Assembly (NCBI RefSeq): GCF_042453785.1
Contig: NC_091675.1
Span: forward strand, 54,102,501 to 54,166,500
Direction of reading: 5' to 3'
Source of the DNA: Malus domestica
Taxonomy: Eukaryota; Streptophyta; Magnoliopsida; Rosales; Rosaceae
Length of the DNA: 64,000 bases
Positions 1 to 10,984 of the stretch are shown here, piece after piece. The number at the start of each line of letters is the position of its first letter. Within the stretch, counting starts at the first letter, position 1. The notes under the pieces were generated by a model. It saw only the letters and a list, made by a program, of their open reading frames with translations. It did not search any database and was not told the DNA's origin. Both the position numbers and the translations under genes were made by a program.

Positions 1-239
1 TCTGGATAGACCTGTCTTTTGGGAACTAGTGCCATAAAGTTGTCAGTCTGTTCACGTGCCCATAGCGGTCATAAGCCTTCTTGCGTTCCCATGCTGGATT
101 GATGGGCGGTCAGTTGTTTTGCTCGGACATATCCTCTTCTAAGCCTTTTGGGCCTTGATCTTCTCGATCTTTCTTGGGCCTCCTAGCTAGGGCTTTCGTC
201 TTGGCATGCACCACTATTTGGGCTCAAAAGTGCCATGCG

Positions 240-452
240 TTAACAAAAACACTTCTGGTGAAAATGTTTTTGAAATCAATCATTAGTAAAAATGCAAATA
301 AATCCTGAAATAAGTACTTAAAAGTGCTTCTTGGAAGAAACACATAACTGATGCTTCTTGCAGAAAACACTTTAATTGCTTTTGGAACCTAAAAACATTT
401 TCTCTAGCTAAAAGCGCTTTCAATCATTTTAAAAGTACTTCTAAACGAACCC
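240..452. repeat. MITE-like repeat, AAGTGC/GTACTT family
   Basis: AT-rich stretch with repeated AAGTGCTT/AAAGTACTT motifs, ending in AAACGAACCC. Related sequences with the same ends and inner motifs lie at 17430-17612 and 17866-18031, so this is a dispersed non-autonomous element. The left edge is uncertain and I found no clean target duplication here. There is no coding potential. Confidence 0.4.
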
Positions 453-478
453 TTAAATTTCTATCAGGATAATAAATA

Positions 479-631
479 GGAAAACTAATGAAAAAATGAT
501 TGAAAACTTTGAGTTTTAACCAAAATGACAAAAATGTGTTATAAGTGAATAGTACTAGGAGTACTTTTTAGAGTAAAAATATCTTTAACGTTAAAAGTGA
601 ACAGTACTAAAAGTGTTTCGTTAAGACTCCC
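479..631. mobile_element. Small MITE (GGAAAACTAA...TTAAGACTCCC family)
   Basis: A 153-bp non-autonomous element that begins GGAAAACTAATG and ends GTTAAGACTCCC. It is flanked by a perfect 8-bp direct repeat, AATAAATA (471-478 and 632-639). Relatives with the same ends and the internal motif TTAAAAGTGAACAGTA lie at 24508-24652 and 42989-43130. It is noncoding. The superfamily is uncertain; the other two copies fit 9-bp target duplications. Confidence 0.7.
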
Positions 632-654
632 AATAAATAAACCCTTCTCTTTTT

Positions 655-2310
655 CTATCCTGTTGGAATATCAGATCATTCCCTAGGATAAAAACTAAAA
701 TGAATGACTGGTAGTTTGGTACTATATAGAGTAGTCTTCGATCAGGAACGAAGATAAAGTTCCAAGACCTGAGAGTCTCAGACCGATTCACTCCTTATCA
801 TTAAAGACCAATGCTAACATGTGCGCTTTGATGTGGTCTTACTTGTTGGCAATGACATTACGTGTACCTAGTTTAGGTTCGTTGCATCTGTCGTATTTGT
901 AGTGGATGTTAGGGTAAAATTGGCTATTCCTAAACAAAACGTATGAGTTTGTAATCTTAGACTAGTGCTTGTTTTCAGTTGTAATTATTTTAGTCTAAGT
1001 TTGTCTCACGTGCTCTCGATCACAAAATGGCAAGCGTTTCAGAGACATCCACTCAAGTAAGTTTGTCATGCATAAGGATTTCATGTAGTTAGGTTTATCT
1101 TGGTTCAAATACAAATACATTTAGTTTTGGCTGCATGTTCTTGAACTTAACGAATCGACTGATTTGGTTATATGTTATAGACTAAACTTTAGGTTTGTAC
1201 TTAATGAATCAGTTCACCTTTGTTGCCGTGTTTGCATAGGATGTTAGTTAACATCTAATTAACTTGATAATTTTGCATGTTTGTCAAGTTGATAATTATG
1301 AGAGTTTTTTTGTTTTGTTATAATCCAATCACATGCATATCTATTTTGCATGTTTATCAAGTTGATAATTACAAGAGTTTTTGTTTTGTTTTAATACTAT
1401 CACATGCATATCTATTTTGAATGCATTATCTGATTCACGTTTGGTTTAATTGCATTGATTGGATATTATATATAGGACTGTATTTAGCCCTTTAAAATTG
1501 GCTGCATATGCATTTAGGTTTTCCCGATGGTATAAACACGAGCAGCAATGCATTAAACAGAGAGAAAAATTCTTGTGCCGCATGTCTAGGGTTAAGTCAG
1601 TTTATATTTTCATCTTGATGAATCAGAGTAGGTTTTTAGTTTTGCTTTTACCACATGATATATCATTTGAAAGCAAACGTTTGTTAGCGGCCCTAAGTGC
1701 ACCGAGAGTCATCTTCGTTTAAGAAAAATCAGTTTTATTGCCAAGTGTTTTTCAAAGAAAATATTAGTTTTTGTTCACTGATTTTTCATGCGCTTTAATT
1801 AGAAATCAATTATGAAAATGTGCCTTGTGATTTTCATAATTGGTTGATTTCCAAAAATCATTTCATTACATACATTATGCACGATCGCGTTAGTATCTTG
1901 CAAAGTTCGAGGCGACAGTGATTGACGGCCACGTTAGTATCGTGCCACTTCAATTAGAAGGCTGAAGAGAGATCGAGTAGCAAAGCGCGGAGACAGAACT
2001 GCCTACTAGTATGTGTGTCTAGTATGAGTTTTGTAAGTCTTTCTGTACTCATTTCTCTTAGTGTTTGTCCTGTCTTGGGAGCCCGACGATTTTCCCAGTG
2101 GTGGGTTTTGCCTCGTTAAATCCTACATCATGTGTGCACGTTTTATTTATCGTTTTAATTGCATATGAGTATGATAGTTTGATATGTGATGTGAATGTGG
2201 ATTTAATTTGAGAACAGAAAATTAAATTGAAATTTGAATTGGATTTTTAAATTGGAACCTATTCACCCCCCTCTAGGTTAAACTAGTACCATCCTAGAAC
2301 TTTCAGTGGA
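655..2310. other. Noncoding stretch, possible Ty1/copia LTR remnant
   Basis: No supportable gene. The segment near 2080-2120 (CCCGACGATTTTCCCAG followed by TGGTGGGTTTTGCCTCGTT) and the C-rich ATTCACCCCCCTCTAGG near 2260-2276 resemble motifs I associate with copia-type long terminal repeats. TG (660) and CA (about 2308) could be the ends, but no flanking target duplication or partner LTR is visible. The 87-codon ORF at 1459-1722 resembles no family I know. Confidence 0.25.
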
Positions 2311-2663
2311 TTACATCTGTACATTTGTGGTAGTACGACAGTGCTTGTGGTAGCCAATTACGAAATTATCTTTATACTTTTTTGTGCAAATTATCTTCAG
2401 ATCATTGAAAAATATAATGATGTGACAACACAGGTATTTGTTCTTGTTTGCTAATAAAACTACAATAACTTTTTGTCAACAAAAACAAAAAACAAAAAAA
2501 AAAAAAAAAAAAAAACCTAGTGCTACCCCATTTTGGAATTAGTACTTACAAATTACAAGCTAGCATTTCAAAGCACCGAGCACTCTTTCTCTGGACTGGC
2601 CTTTTGCTTTCATGAGTTTCATCTTTTGGAATGAGCTAGGCCGATTAGATAAAAAGACATTTA
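2311..2663. other. Intergenic, no gene seen; A-tract
   Basis: No coding sequence recognised. A run of about 22 A residues interrupted upstream by C (2483-2516) is the only notable feature. It could be a simple A-tract or the tail of a retroposed sequence, and I cannot tell which. Confidence 0.4.
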
Positions 2664-3058
2664 GACCATCTTCAAAAGAGACGTCAAATATGCCAAATAT
2701 GATTAAAAGATATTTAGGTGTTCTTCAATCGATATGCCATATATGATGTGGCATGTGAGTCATTTGACTCCTTTGCTTTCTAGCTGCCTTTTTTGACAAC
2801 AAAGAACGAATGAGTCGAATATATTTAATTGAATTTTTTAATACATTAATCCCATTAACGTCCAATAGAATAAAAACTACCATTAATTTTGATTATTTTT
2901 TAATAGTTAATGTAACTTTAGACCCAATAAAATAATAAAATAAATATTAACACATCCATTAGAAAAGAAGAGAATTTAACACTTGTATTCAATTTGCCAC
3001 ATAAGCCATCAAATAAAATTTTAACATATTATATTTGACATCTTCTTTAAAGATGCTC
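2664..3058. mobile_element. PIF/Harbinger-type MITE with TTA target duplication
   Basis: A 395-bp AT-rich element. Its left end GACCATCTTCAAAAGAGACG and right end (complement GAGCATCTTTAAAGAAGATG) form an imperfect terminal inverted repeat that runs on into GTCAAATAT on both sides. It is flanked by TTA at 2661-2663 and 3059-3061. TWA target duplications and GAGCATCT-like ends are typical of plant PIF/Harbinger elements. No transposase reading frame is present, so it is non-autonomous. Confidence 0.8.
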
Positions 3059-3851
3059 TTAGTACCCTGCCTAAACCCTAGACGCTAAATGTTGTACAAC
3101 TATACATATGCACAACCGGACATTCAAATTTTGATTGCCAAAAAACTCTAACGAGCCATCGACCATGTAAATTGCGGAATTTTTTTCGAGCTAAAACGAT
3201 ATTTGTATTAGATGTAAAACCAACACACAATGCACAGTGGGAATGTACAGGTAACCTAACTGAATGGAGATATAATGAAATAGGTACAAATAAATACATA
3301 GTCCTCCAACTACATTCATAATCTTATACTATTTCCGCAAGGAAATAAAGATATAAGCATGTGGTCCAATATCTTAATAAATAGAGTGTTAGGTTTCTAC
3401 TATTGCATCCCGTGTTCGAAACTCTCCCACCCTTCAATAATAATAATTTAAAAAAAAAACATTCATAATCTTACACTCTTTCCGCAAGATGGGAGAAGGA
3501 ACCAACATAAAAGTTTATTCGTTTAATTATATCCAACAAGGATATCTTGTAACCTCAAAAAAAGAAGCACAACATAAACATACATAACAAGACAAACAAT
3601 TTATGTACGCTAAATTTTGATTAACCATCTCAAGCACATGCAAGCAACAATATGGATTTCACATAAATATAATTCTTCAAAACCTTTGTCCTACATATAT
3701 ATATACTTTTTTTTTCCTTGCAATTGTTTAATCTGAGATTAGCCTTTGATGTTTGATGGTTTATTAACTAATTAATCAAGATCAGAAAATAATATCAAGG
3801 CCCTGACCCAGCAAGCAACTAAGATTGTGTAGCTAAGATATAGCAATTTCT
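3059..3851. other. Intergenic, no gene seen
   Basis: AT-rich sequence. The only ORF (73 codons, minus strand, 3078-3299) has no recognisable similarity or gene-like context. Two short related segments containing ACATTCATAATCTTA-like sequence (about 3313-3345 and 3459-3490) form an imperfect direct repeat. Confidence 0.4.
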
Positions 3852-3854
3852 TTA

Positions 3855-4706
3855 GAGCAAGTCCACCCCTAAAGACTTTGCGCCAGCACCAAGCCTATTT
3901 ATCCACTCAAGTGAACAGTGATAGACTTTAATGAACAGTAATAGACAAATGCATCTCCACCCCTAAAACTAAATAGCCTAGTCAATTTTATTAAAATATT
4001 ATTAATTTTTATTATAAATAATAATTTGGTTTTTTACTTTCTAACTTCTTCCTTCTTCTTCTTCTGGAAATGAATCTCCTCCTCATTTCTCTCTCTCTGT
4101 CACGCACGCGCACATGTACACACCAAAATCCTCTCTGTGTGGCCACAAAACCCCTGGAAATCCCACCATGCATAACCCTTCAGTTGCAACCCAGGAACCC
4201 AGTTCGGTCTACGACCTCGTTTCTCAATTGGGTCGGTTCGCCTTCAGCTCAGGGCCTCATAGCAGCTCTGATTCTGATGGGCACTCCTCGTTTTTGTCCA
4301 ATTTCTTGTATTTCGACGCCTTTGGGGGTGCTTCAGTTGCCGGGAAGAAGCCCAAGGTCGGCGTTTCAGCTTCACTGAGCTTGAGCAGTCGCGGCGGTTT
4401 GGGAATTTGGAGGAGTGTGACGGAGTTTAATCGGGCTATACGGTTCCACTGTGAGAGAGAAGGGGGTTGATGGGGTTCCAGGGATCGGGTTCAGGCGTCG
4501 GATGGGGTTCCGGATGAGAGAGATGGTAGCCATGATGTCAACATGACGTCAAATGAGCCGTCTCCTTCCTCTGTCAATTTTAAGCCAGCCTGTGGACTGG
4601 CTTGGGCTGGGTGCCAGTCTATTCCACGAGCTGGAGTGAATTAGCTGAGTCCCAGCTTGTTTTTTCCACTGGGTGCCGGGCTATTCCACCTCCGGTGGAA
4701 CTGCTC
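3855..4706. mobile_element. Pack-type PIF/Harbinger element with GC-rich cargo
   Basis: An 852-bp element whose ends GAGCAAGTCCACCCC and (complement) GAGCAGTTCCACC form a terminal inverted repeat. TTA duplications flank it at 3852-3854 and 4707-4709. About 170-180 bp at the left end and 140 bp at the right end are shared with the element at 11972-12667, but the interiors differ. The interior here (about 4040-4550) is GC-richer and open for 118 codons (4114-4470), with a Ser/Gly-rich translation containing SVYDLVSQLGRFAFSSG. This looks like captured host coding sequence. The donor gene is not recognised and no transposase is present. Confidence 0.75.
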
Positions 4707-5366
4707 TTATAATATATGCAATATTATGTTCAAGTTTTTGTTTTGTTCATAGCATGAAAAAGCTTCTTAACTTATTAATTTGAATGACATACGCATGCAA
4801 AGCAACGCCTGAATCTGAAAATTATTGTCCTTATCTGATTATTTCTTTATAAAGGTTTTGTTTTAGTTTGCAGTTTTATCGAGAGCAGTACTTCCAGGAC
4901 CAACATCAGTTGGAGGGTTTTTCGTTTTGACTAACTACAGCATGTACGACTGCATGTGTAAATACACACACTATAAAACTAGAAATAATATTTTATGAAT
5001 CGAAACCAAAGGGACGCTATTATCAAGAAGGGTACAAAATTTGAAGAGGACATCTTAACTGACTTGTTACTCTACGAGTTACAAAACATCATATTTATAA
5101 GAAAAAACAACTAAAGCAAACCCTAATCCTTGAAGAGCAAACAAATCATAAACTTAACGAGCAAATAACTTTAATCCTTAACCCACAAGAAAATCAATAA
5201 AAAAACAATAATATTAAAACTAATTTTCCAACAAAGAGAGACCAAACAATTGAACACATGATAAATGCATAGCGGGCACTTTTAGGCAAACCATAATGTA
5301 GAAAACCATATTTGATTGAGATCAACATAGATTATGTGTGTGTGTGTGTATATTTACCTGGGTAAC
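4707..5366. other. Intergenic, no gene seen
   Basis: AT-rich noncoding sequence with a short (GT)n microsatellite at about 5334-5349. No gene or element edge was recognised apart from the start of the duplicated block at 5367. Confidence 0.4.
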
Positions 5367-5713
5367 AGTTGGAACTCCAATCATCACCGGCGTCCTCCAC
5401 TAGCTAGCCCGATGTCGTTTCTTCCTTTCAAGGTGCAACAACAATAGAGGATGAGGAGGTATGATAGAGAGGGCGGGAGGGCATGAGAGTAGCAATCGCA
5501 ATGACAACAAAATATATCCAACTCGATGCTACATAAAGCGCTAGGGTTAAGTTTTGTTTTGTTTTTTTTTTTTTTTTTTTTAACAAACAATATTATCTAC
5601 ACTAGCCTTAGCTACATATAGGCTAGCAATAATGTGATTCAAATTTGTCGTTGACGAGAATTGAACCTAAGACCTCTCATTTACAAATAAAGAAGAATAT
5701 CACTAGACCGTAA

Positions 5714-5903
5714 AGATAAAATTCTAGGTTTTGGATGAATATTTGTTCTAAAGTTATTCTTTTCACATAGAGGAATATATAGGCTTATACAATCTCCTAC
5801 AAACTAGGAAACAAATATCGCAAATCTACAAGGATACCAATTACATATTTTATACCCAAAATAACTTTACATTCCTTATTCCCTAAAATTGCCTTAAGCA
5901 ACA
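5714..5903 (-). repeat. Copia 3' LTR
   Basis: A 190-bp direct repeat of 10795-10984. On the minus strand it begins TGTTGCTTAAGG just after a purine run (TTGAGGGGGAG) and ends ...TTTTATCT. The outer end therefore lacks the usual CA. Confidence 0.9.
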
Positions 5904-5914
5904 CTCCCCCTCAA
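5904..5914 (-). other. Copia polypurine tract
   Basis: The minus strand reads TTGAGGGGGAG immediately before the 3' LTR, which is the expected position and composition for plus-strand primer formation. Confidence 0.8.
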
Positions 5915-6126
5915 GTTGGTGCGTAGATATCACCTAGGCCCAACTTGTCCAATGAGTTCTGAAACACCTTTGTCACCACTACATGCGTCAACACGTCAGC
6001 CAACTAATCTTCGGATCTTACGTATGGAATATCAACTAACTTAACATCCAACTTCTCTTTGATAAAATGTCTATCCACCTCAACATGTTTTGTACGATCA
6101 TGTTAAACTGGATTATAAGCTATTTC

Positions 6127-6498
6127 TCACGCAGCCTGATTATCACAATATAAAAGCATCGCTCCACGTGGCTTGAATCCAATCTCTGTTAGAAGAATCC
6201 TCAGCCATAATAACTCACAAATCCTATGCGTCATCCCATGGTATTCAACCTCTACCGTGGACCTAGCCACCACATTCTGTTTCTTGCTCCTCCAAGTCAC
6301 AAGATTTCCGGCAACAAATGTAAAGTACACTGACGTCGAGCGTCTATCAGTAATGTTCTCGGCCCAATCAGCATCAGTGTACCCTTTTACCTCCATATGC
6401 CCATGTTTCCTGAAAATCAACCCTTTTCCAAGTGCACCTTTCAAATAACTCAATATCCGCATAACAGCAGCCATGTGATCCTCACTAGGAGAGTGCAT
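6127..6498 (-). pseudogene. Copia RNase H domain fragment
   Basis: A 123-codon open stretch typical of the copia RNase H C-terminus. It contains GYTDADWA, TDRRSTS, LVTWRSKKQ, a variant SRSTVEVEY (usually SRSSAEAEY) and YCDNQAA. It joins the reverse transcriptase upstream only after stops and frame changes, so no complete polyprotein can be made. It belongs to the copia element at 5714-10984. Confidence 0.9.
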
Positions 6499-6810
6499 AA
6501 ACTAACTTACTACACTAATAACATATGTAATATTTGGTCTTGTGAGAGACAAATAAATCAACCTTCATACTAACCTCCGGTATATTTCCCTGTTTGTTGG
6601 AACTTGGTTTGGGTAGATAGCCAAATGATGATTTTGAACTATAGGTGTTTCTGCTGATTTGCATGCCAGCATCCTAGTCTTAAACAAAAGATCTAGAACA
6701 TACTTTCGCTGAGATAATTAAATGCCGTCACAGGAACGAGCAACTTCAATCCCCAAGAAGTACTTCAAACCTCCTAAATCTTTCATCTCAAACTCATAAG
6801 AAAGATACTT

Positions 6811-7474
6811 CTATAATCTCTCTATTTCCTCTGTATCATCACCTGTAACTACCATATCATCAACATATATTATCAACAAGGTAACCTTTCCTCCCATGCG
6901 TTTGATAAACAAGGTGTGATTTGCATTCCCTTGTTGGTACCCATATTTCTTCATTGCATTAGTGAATCTTCCAAACCAGGCCCTCGACGATTGTTTGAGT
7001 CCATAAAGAGCCTTTCGTAGTTTGCATACTTTACCTGCTTTATTCTGCACTTCATACCCAAGTGGAAGCTCCATATATACTTCATCCTCCAAGTCTTCAT
7101 GTAGAAAAGCATTTTTCACATCAAATTGTTTCAACGGCCAATCAAGGTTAGCAGCTAAAGACAAAAAAACCCGTATAGTATTCATCTTTGCTATCGGGGC
7201 AAATGTTTCCTGATAATCTACTCCAAAAGTTTGTGTGTACCCCTTTGCTACCAACCTTGCCTTGTATCTGTCAATGGTTCCATCGGCCTTGTGTTTGATG
7301 GTGAACACCCATTTGCATCCCACTGGTCTCTTTCCTTGTGGTATTGACTCCACGCTCCAAGTTGCATTTTCTTAGGGCCTTCATTTCTACCTCAATTGCT
7401 TCTGTCCATCGAGGATCCCGCAAAACTTTTTCCACTTTTGTTGGAATTTTGATTTCATCCATTGTATTCACCAA
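6811..7474 (-). pseudogene. Copia reverse transcriptase fragment
   Basis: The minus strand encodes the conserved copia RT order: GCKWVFTIKHKADG, YKARLVAKGYTQ, DYQETFAPIAK, QFDVKNAFLHEDL, LYGLKQSSRAWF, and the catalytic YVDDM. An overlapping frame (7271-7474) carries the N-terminal part (PRWTEAIEVEMKAL), so a frameshift separates the two near 7340. The YVDD aspartates are intact, but the reading frame is not continuous with integrase or RNase H. Confidence 0.92.
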
Positions 7475-8119
7475 GGCTTGGTACTTGGAAGACAGTCGGT
7501 GCGTAGAGACATACTTTGCAATAACATATCTAATTTTCCCATTCGGAGAATACCTGTAAGGAGGTTTCCCACGATTTTGTCTAGGGGCAATACATAAGTA
7601 CTTTCAATGTTAGTCAAATTATGAGCTTCATTAGATTGGGATGTACTTACCTCATGGATATCCTCGGGGGCACAGACAGGTACAATTAGAGAAGGGTTAT
7701 TTCTTGAAGTGTTTAGATTGTCAAAATTAGTTAAAGGTTGCAGCCTGCTGCTACAAGGCCCAATCTTTGCACTGTTGTCATAGAGGTTTTCGATCCTGCT
7801 GCATGGCCCAATCTGTGCATTTTCAGAACGGCTTTCAGCCATTAGATCCTCGGGCCCACTTGTCAAGCTCTCGGCTCTTAGGCCCTCAGGCCCACCCATA
7901 TTTTCTTCCAATCTCGGCAAGCCCAGATTTGGCTCATCCAAGCTATTGGGCTCACAATTTTGACCCATATGACCCGCTGCAGGACCACGATAGGTGTTGT
8001 CCACCACATAACCCACTGCTAGACCATGGCAGGTGTTATCCACTGGCACAGTTGGCAAATCAATCCAACTATAATCTTCATTTGTGCTCGTCTCCCCCTG
8101 AAGATTATGGTAGGTGTGT

Positions 8120-8899
8120 TCAGTGAGAAAAACATCTCATGCTCAGAAAATGTAACATCCATGGTGACATACATATGCTTGGTTGGTGGGTGATAACATC
8201 GATACCCTTTTTGCTGATTATTAAATCCCAGAAAAGACAACGAATTGCACATGGGTCCAACTTACTGCATTGATTTTTGTGAAGATGTACATAGGCCACA
8301 CAACCAAAGATACGTGGAGATAAATGAAGAGAAGATGGTAATGTCACATGATCAGCAAAAACTTCCAAAGGAGTACGAAAATTATGCACTCGGGATGGCA
8401 TTCGGTTCATGAGATAAACAGAGTATCTAACGACATCCGCCTAATAAGAGTGAGGAGCGTGAACACCAATGAGGAGTGCACGAGTGGTTTCTAAAATATG
8501 TCCATTTTTATGTTTCGTGACACCATTTTGTTGCAGGGTTTGTGGGCAAGTAGTCTCATGAAGAATACCGTGCTCCTAAAAATTTTGAGAGAGTTCAGTG
8601 TTGAGATATTCCCCGCCATTATCTGACCTGAGAACCTTAAGGGGAAGAGAGTATTGATTTTTTAACCATGCAATAAAACTGGTGAAAAACGATCCAACCT
8701 CACTTTTATGTTTCATAGTATACAACCAAGTCATTCGGGTGCAGTCATCCACAAAGATAACAAACCAACGAACCCCATGATTAGTAGATATTGGAGAAGG
8801 CCCCCCCCATACATCAGAATGAACTAACTCAAAATGAACGGTTCTTTTATTGAAACTTAATTGATAAGAAGTACGATGATTTTTTTTGCAAGAATGCAA
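8120..8899 (-). pseudogene. Copia integrase core fragment
   Basis: Contains HSDVWGG, FVDDCTRMTW and LRSDNGGEYLN, giving the two catalytic aspartate regions of the DDE core. The position that normally holds the catalytic Glu (GVAERKN in copia integrases) reads GVTKHKN here, so that Glu is missing. In-frame stops also occur (for example near 8440 and 8578). The downstream frame to 8120 continues with RMPSRVHNFRTPLEVF and IFGCVAYVHL, typical of the integrase C-terminal part. Confidence 0.88.
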
Positions 8900-9355
8900 T
8901 CATTACACTGGAAATTAGAGTCTGAAATGCCATGAAATAAAGACGGAAGCAATTTTTTCAAATAACCAAAAGATGCATGCCCTGATCGACGATGCCATAA
9001 CCAAATTGTCTTATTCTTGTTATGGTGGCCACTTCTCACTTGGCAATACATCATCCACATAATATAACCCTCTCCTCTTAGTACCACGCCCAATTATCGC
9101 CCGAGTTTGAATATCCTGAAGGAGGCAAAAAGTGGGAAACATTAACACAACACAAACTAATTGCTTAGTAACTTGACCAACAGAAAGTAGATGATTGGAT
9201 AATGATGGAACAATAAGTGTGTTGTGAATCGATGAAGATGGAGTAAGGGAAATAGAACCTGCTCCCGTTACAGGAGCAACATCACCGTTGGCTATAATAA
9301 CATCATCTTTAAATGGTGAAGTCATGTGATAAAACAATGATGCATCATAAGTCAT
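8857..9355 (-). pseudogene. Copia protease/GAG-pre-integrase fragment
   Basis: Two overlapping frames. One (9020-9355) has the region after the protease (IIANGDVAPVTGAGSISL, then LIVPSLSNHLLSVGQ). The other (8857-9093) has the pre-integrase motif LWHRRSGHASFGYLKKL followed by CNDCILAKK. The HRRSGH...CNDC pattern matches the zinc-binding integrase N-terminus. A frameshift separates the two parts. Confidence 0.85.
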
Positions 9356-9778
9356 ATGGTCTGTAGCTCCTGAGTTAATTATCTAACCATTATCTCTTTT
9401 GGTAGATGTTATTAAAACAGTATCGATTTTACCTAAATTTTCTGAGTCGTCACCCATTGAAATTTGGTTGATTAAGGATAGAAGTGGGCATGTTCTAGTT
9501 TTTGTGGATCCTGCCTCTGAAGTCGGCCTCACATAATTAGCTGTCGAGATTTGACTTGACGGGCTGAACCTTGATTGACTTGCTACAACAGTAGCTACCC
9601 CAACCCGTATCAGCTCGTTCCTGTTGGGCTTTGGGCTCAGCTTGGCTTCCTACGGCACTCGATCCAGCTCTTGATCCAGTGGCTGCCACTCGGGCTTGTC
9701 CAGCCCGTTTGTTCCCTCTTGCATTTAGTTCATTTTTCCTTTCCCAGTACCATTCTGGGTACCTATGAATTTCAAAAC

Positions 9779-9820
9779 ATGTCTCATCAGTGTGTCTCGT
9801 TCCACTACAATGATTGCAAT
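9779..9820 (-). pseudogene. Copia gag zinc knuckle
   Basis: Minus-strand translation gives CNHCSGTRHTDETC, a CX2CX4HX4C retroviral-type zinc knuckle, placed between gag and the pre-integrase as expected for a copia element. It lies outside any long open frame. Confidence 0.8.
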
Positions 9821-10211
9821 GGAGTTTGTCTTTATCGATATCCTCCTAGGTTCGGAATGATCGAGAATTTCCATTGGATGGTAGACGAGAACTAGGTGCC
9901 TTAGTTGCCATAGCCATAGAAGGTACTGCCATTGTAGTCTTTGTTCCCATCATAGTGGGCTGCCTTTAGGATTCACGTCGTACCAAATTGAAGCATTCTT
10001 CGATTATGGGGATAAGTTTCATCCTGAGAATCTCACTCCGAACTTGGTCAAAACCACTATCTAATCCAACAAGAAAATCATACACCCTATCCTTTGCAAG
10101 TTCTTGTTTATGAGTTTTCAAATCTACTCCACACACCATACGGAGAGGACGTCTTTTGTCAAGGTCCTGCCATACACCTTTCAGTTCAGTGAAGTTAATT
10201 GGACGACCATC

Positions 10212-10673
10212 TTATCTCGTCCGTGTAGCCTTGCACCGAAGTTCATAGTATTGTGACTCATCAGAACCATCATAAAACATCTGTGTGACACTCTCCCAGA
10301 TATCTTTAGCCGTGGGAAAATCTATAAAGAGGCCAAGCAAATGTGGTTCCATGGTTTTGAGCAACCACCCACGCAGAATAGCATCTTTTGTTGACCACTT
10401 CACATATCCTGGATCATCTTTATCTATCGCTGGGATTTTCCCCGTTAGATATCCTTGTTTACCGAGACCTAAAACATGAACTTCCATCATATTCGACCAA
10501 ACCTTGAAATTAGTGTCGCTCAACCGAAACCCAAAAGGAATGCCATTGATGTTGGTAGATTCTCCTTGGACAGCCACGGGTTGCATGGAAATTATGGCCC
10601 TACTTTTTTGTTCTACCATTGTACCAAAGTTGCGATTTATCTTTGTCGTGGCTTTGTTGATTCCAAAGACCAC
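10212..10673 (-). pseudogene. Copia gag N-terminal fragment
   Basis: A 153-codon open frame with gag-polypeptide motifs of plant copia elements: FGFRLSDTNFKVWSNMMEVH, GYLTGKIPA, DAILRGWLLKTMEPHL and FPTAKDIWESVTQMFYDGSDE. The likely start is the Met at 10673, about 110 bp inside the primer-binding site. The frame stops after TRTR at 10212 instead of running into the zinc knuckle, so gag is truncated. Confidence 0.88.
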
Positions 10674-10782
10674 AAAGCTTTGATATTTCTGGGTTCAAGG
10701 TTTGATGAACACTAGAATTTGTTTCGACGGCTAGAGTATACACGGGTTTAGGGTTTTTTCAAGAAGAGACAGGTCGAAACCT

Positions 10783-10794
10783 GCTCTGGTACCA
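10783..10794 (-). other. Copia primer-binding site
   Basis: The minus strand reads TGGTACCAGAGC directly after the 5' LTR. This differs by one base from TGGTATCAGAGC, the complement of the initiator Met-tRNA 3' end used by most plant copia elements. Confidence 0.85.
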
Positions 10795-10984
10795 ATATAA
10801 AATTCTAGGTTTTGGATGAATATTTGTTCTAAAATTATTCTTCTCACATAGAGGAATATATAGGCTTATACAATCTCCTACAAACTAGGAAACAAATATC
10901 CCAAATCTACAAGGATACCAATTACATATTTTATACTCAAAATAACTCTACATTCCTTATTCCCTAAAATTGCCTCACGCAACA
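10795..10984 (-). repeat. Copia 5' LTR
   Basis: A 190-bp LTR beginning TGTTGCGTGAGG on the minus strand and ending ...TTTTATAT next to the primer-binding site. It pairs with 5714-5903. Confidence 0.9.

Larger units (their letters stand above)
5714..10984 (-). mobile_element. Ty1/copia LTR retrotransposon, decayed
   Basis: A 5,271-bp element read on the minus strand. Near-identical 190-bp LTRs lie at 10795-10984 (5') and 5714-5903 (3'), and a 5-bp target duplication CGTAA sits at 5709-5713 and 10985-10989. The matching empty site GTAATACTA survives in copy B (about 14982). A primer-binding site abuts the 5' LTR and a G-rich polypurine tract abuts the 3' LTR. Coding order is gag, zinc knuckle, pre-integrase, integrase, reverse transcriptase, RNase H, which is the copia order. 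Many stops and frameshifts break the polyprotein. By eye the LTRs differ at about 8 of 190 positions, so the insertion is not recent. Confidence 0.95.

Noticed and set aside
1459..1722. 87-codon ORF as a gene
   Set aside because: No recognisable family, no good promoter or splice context, and it lies in repeat-like noncoding sequence.
3405..3445. GTGTTCGAAACTC as a tRNA T-arm
   Set aside because: No acceptor stem, D-arm or anticodon arm at the correct spacing.
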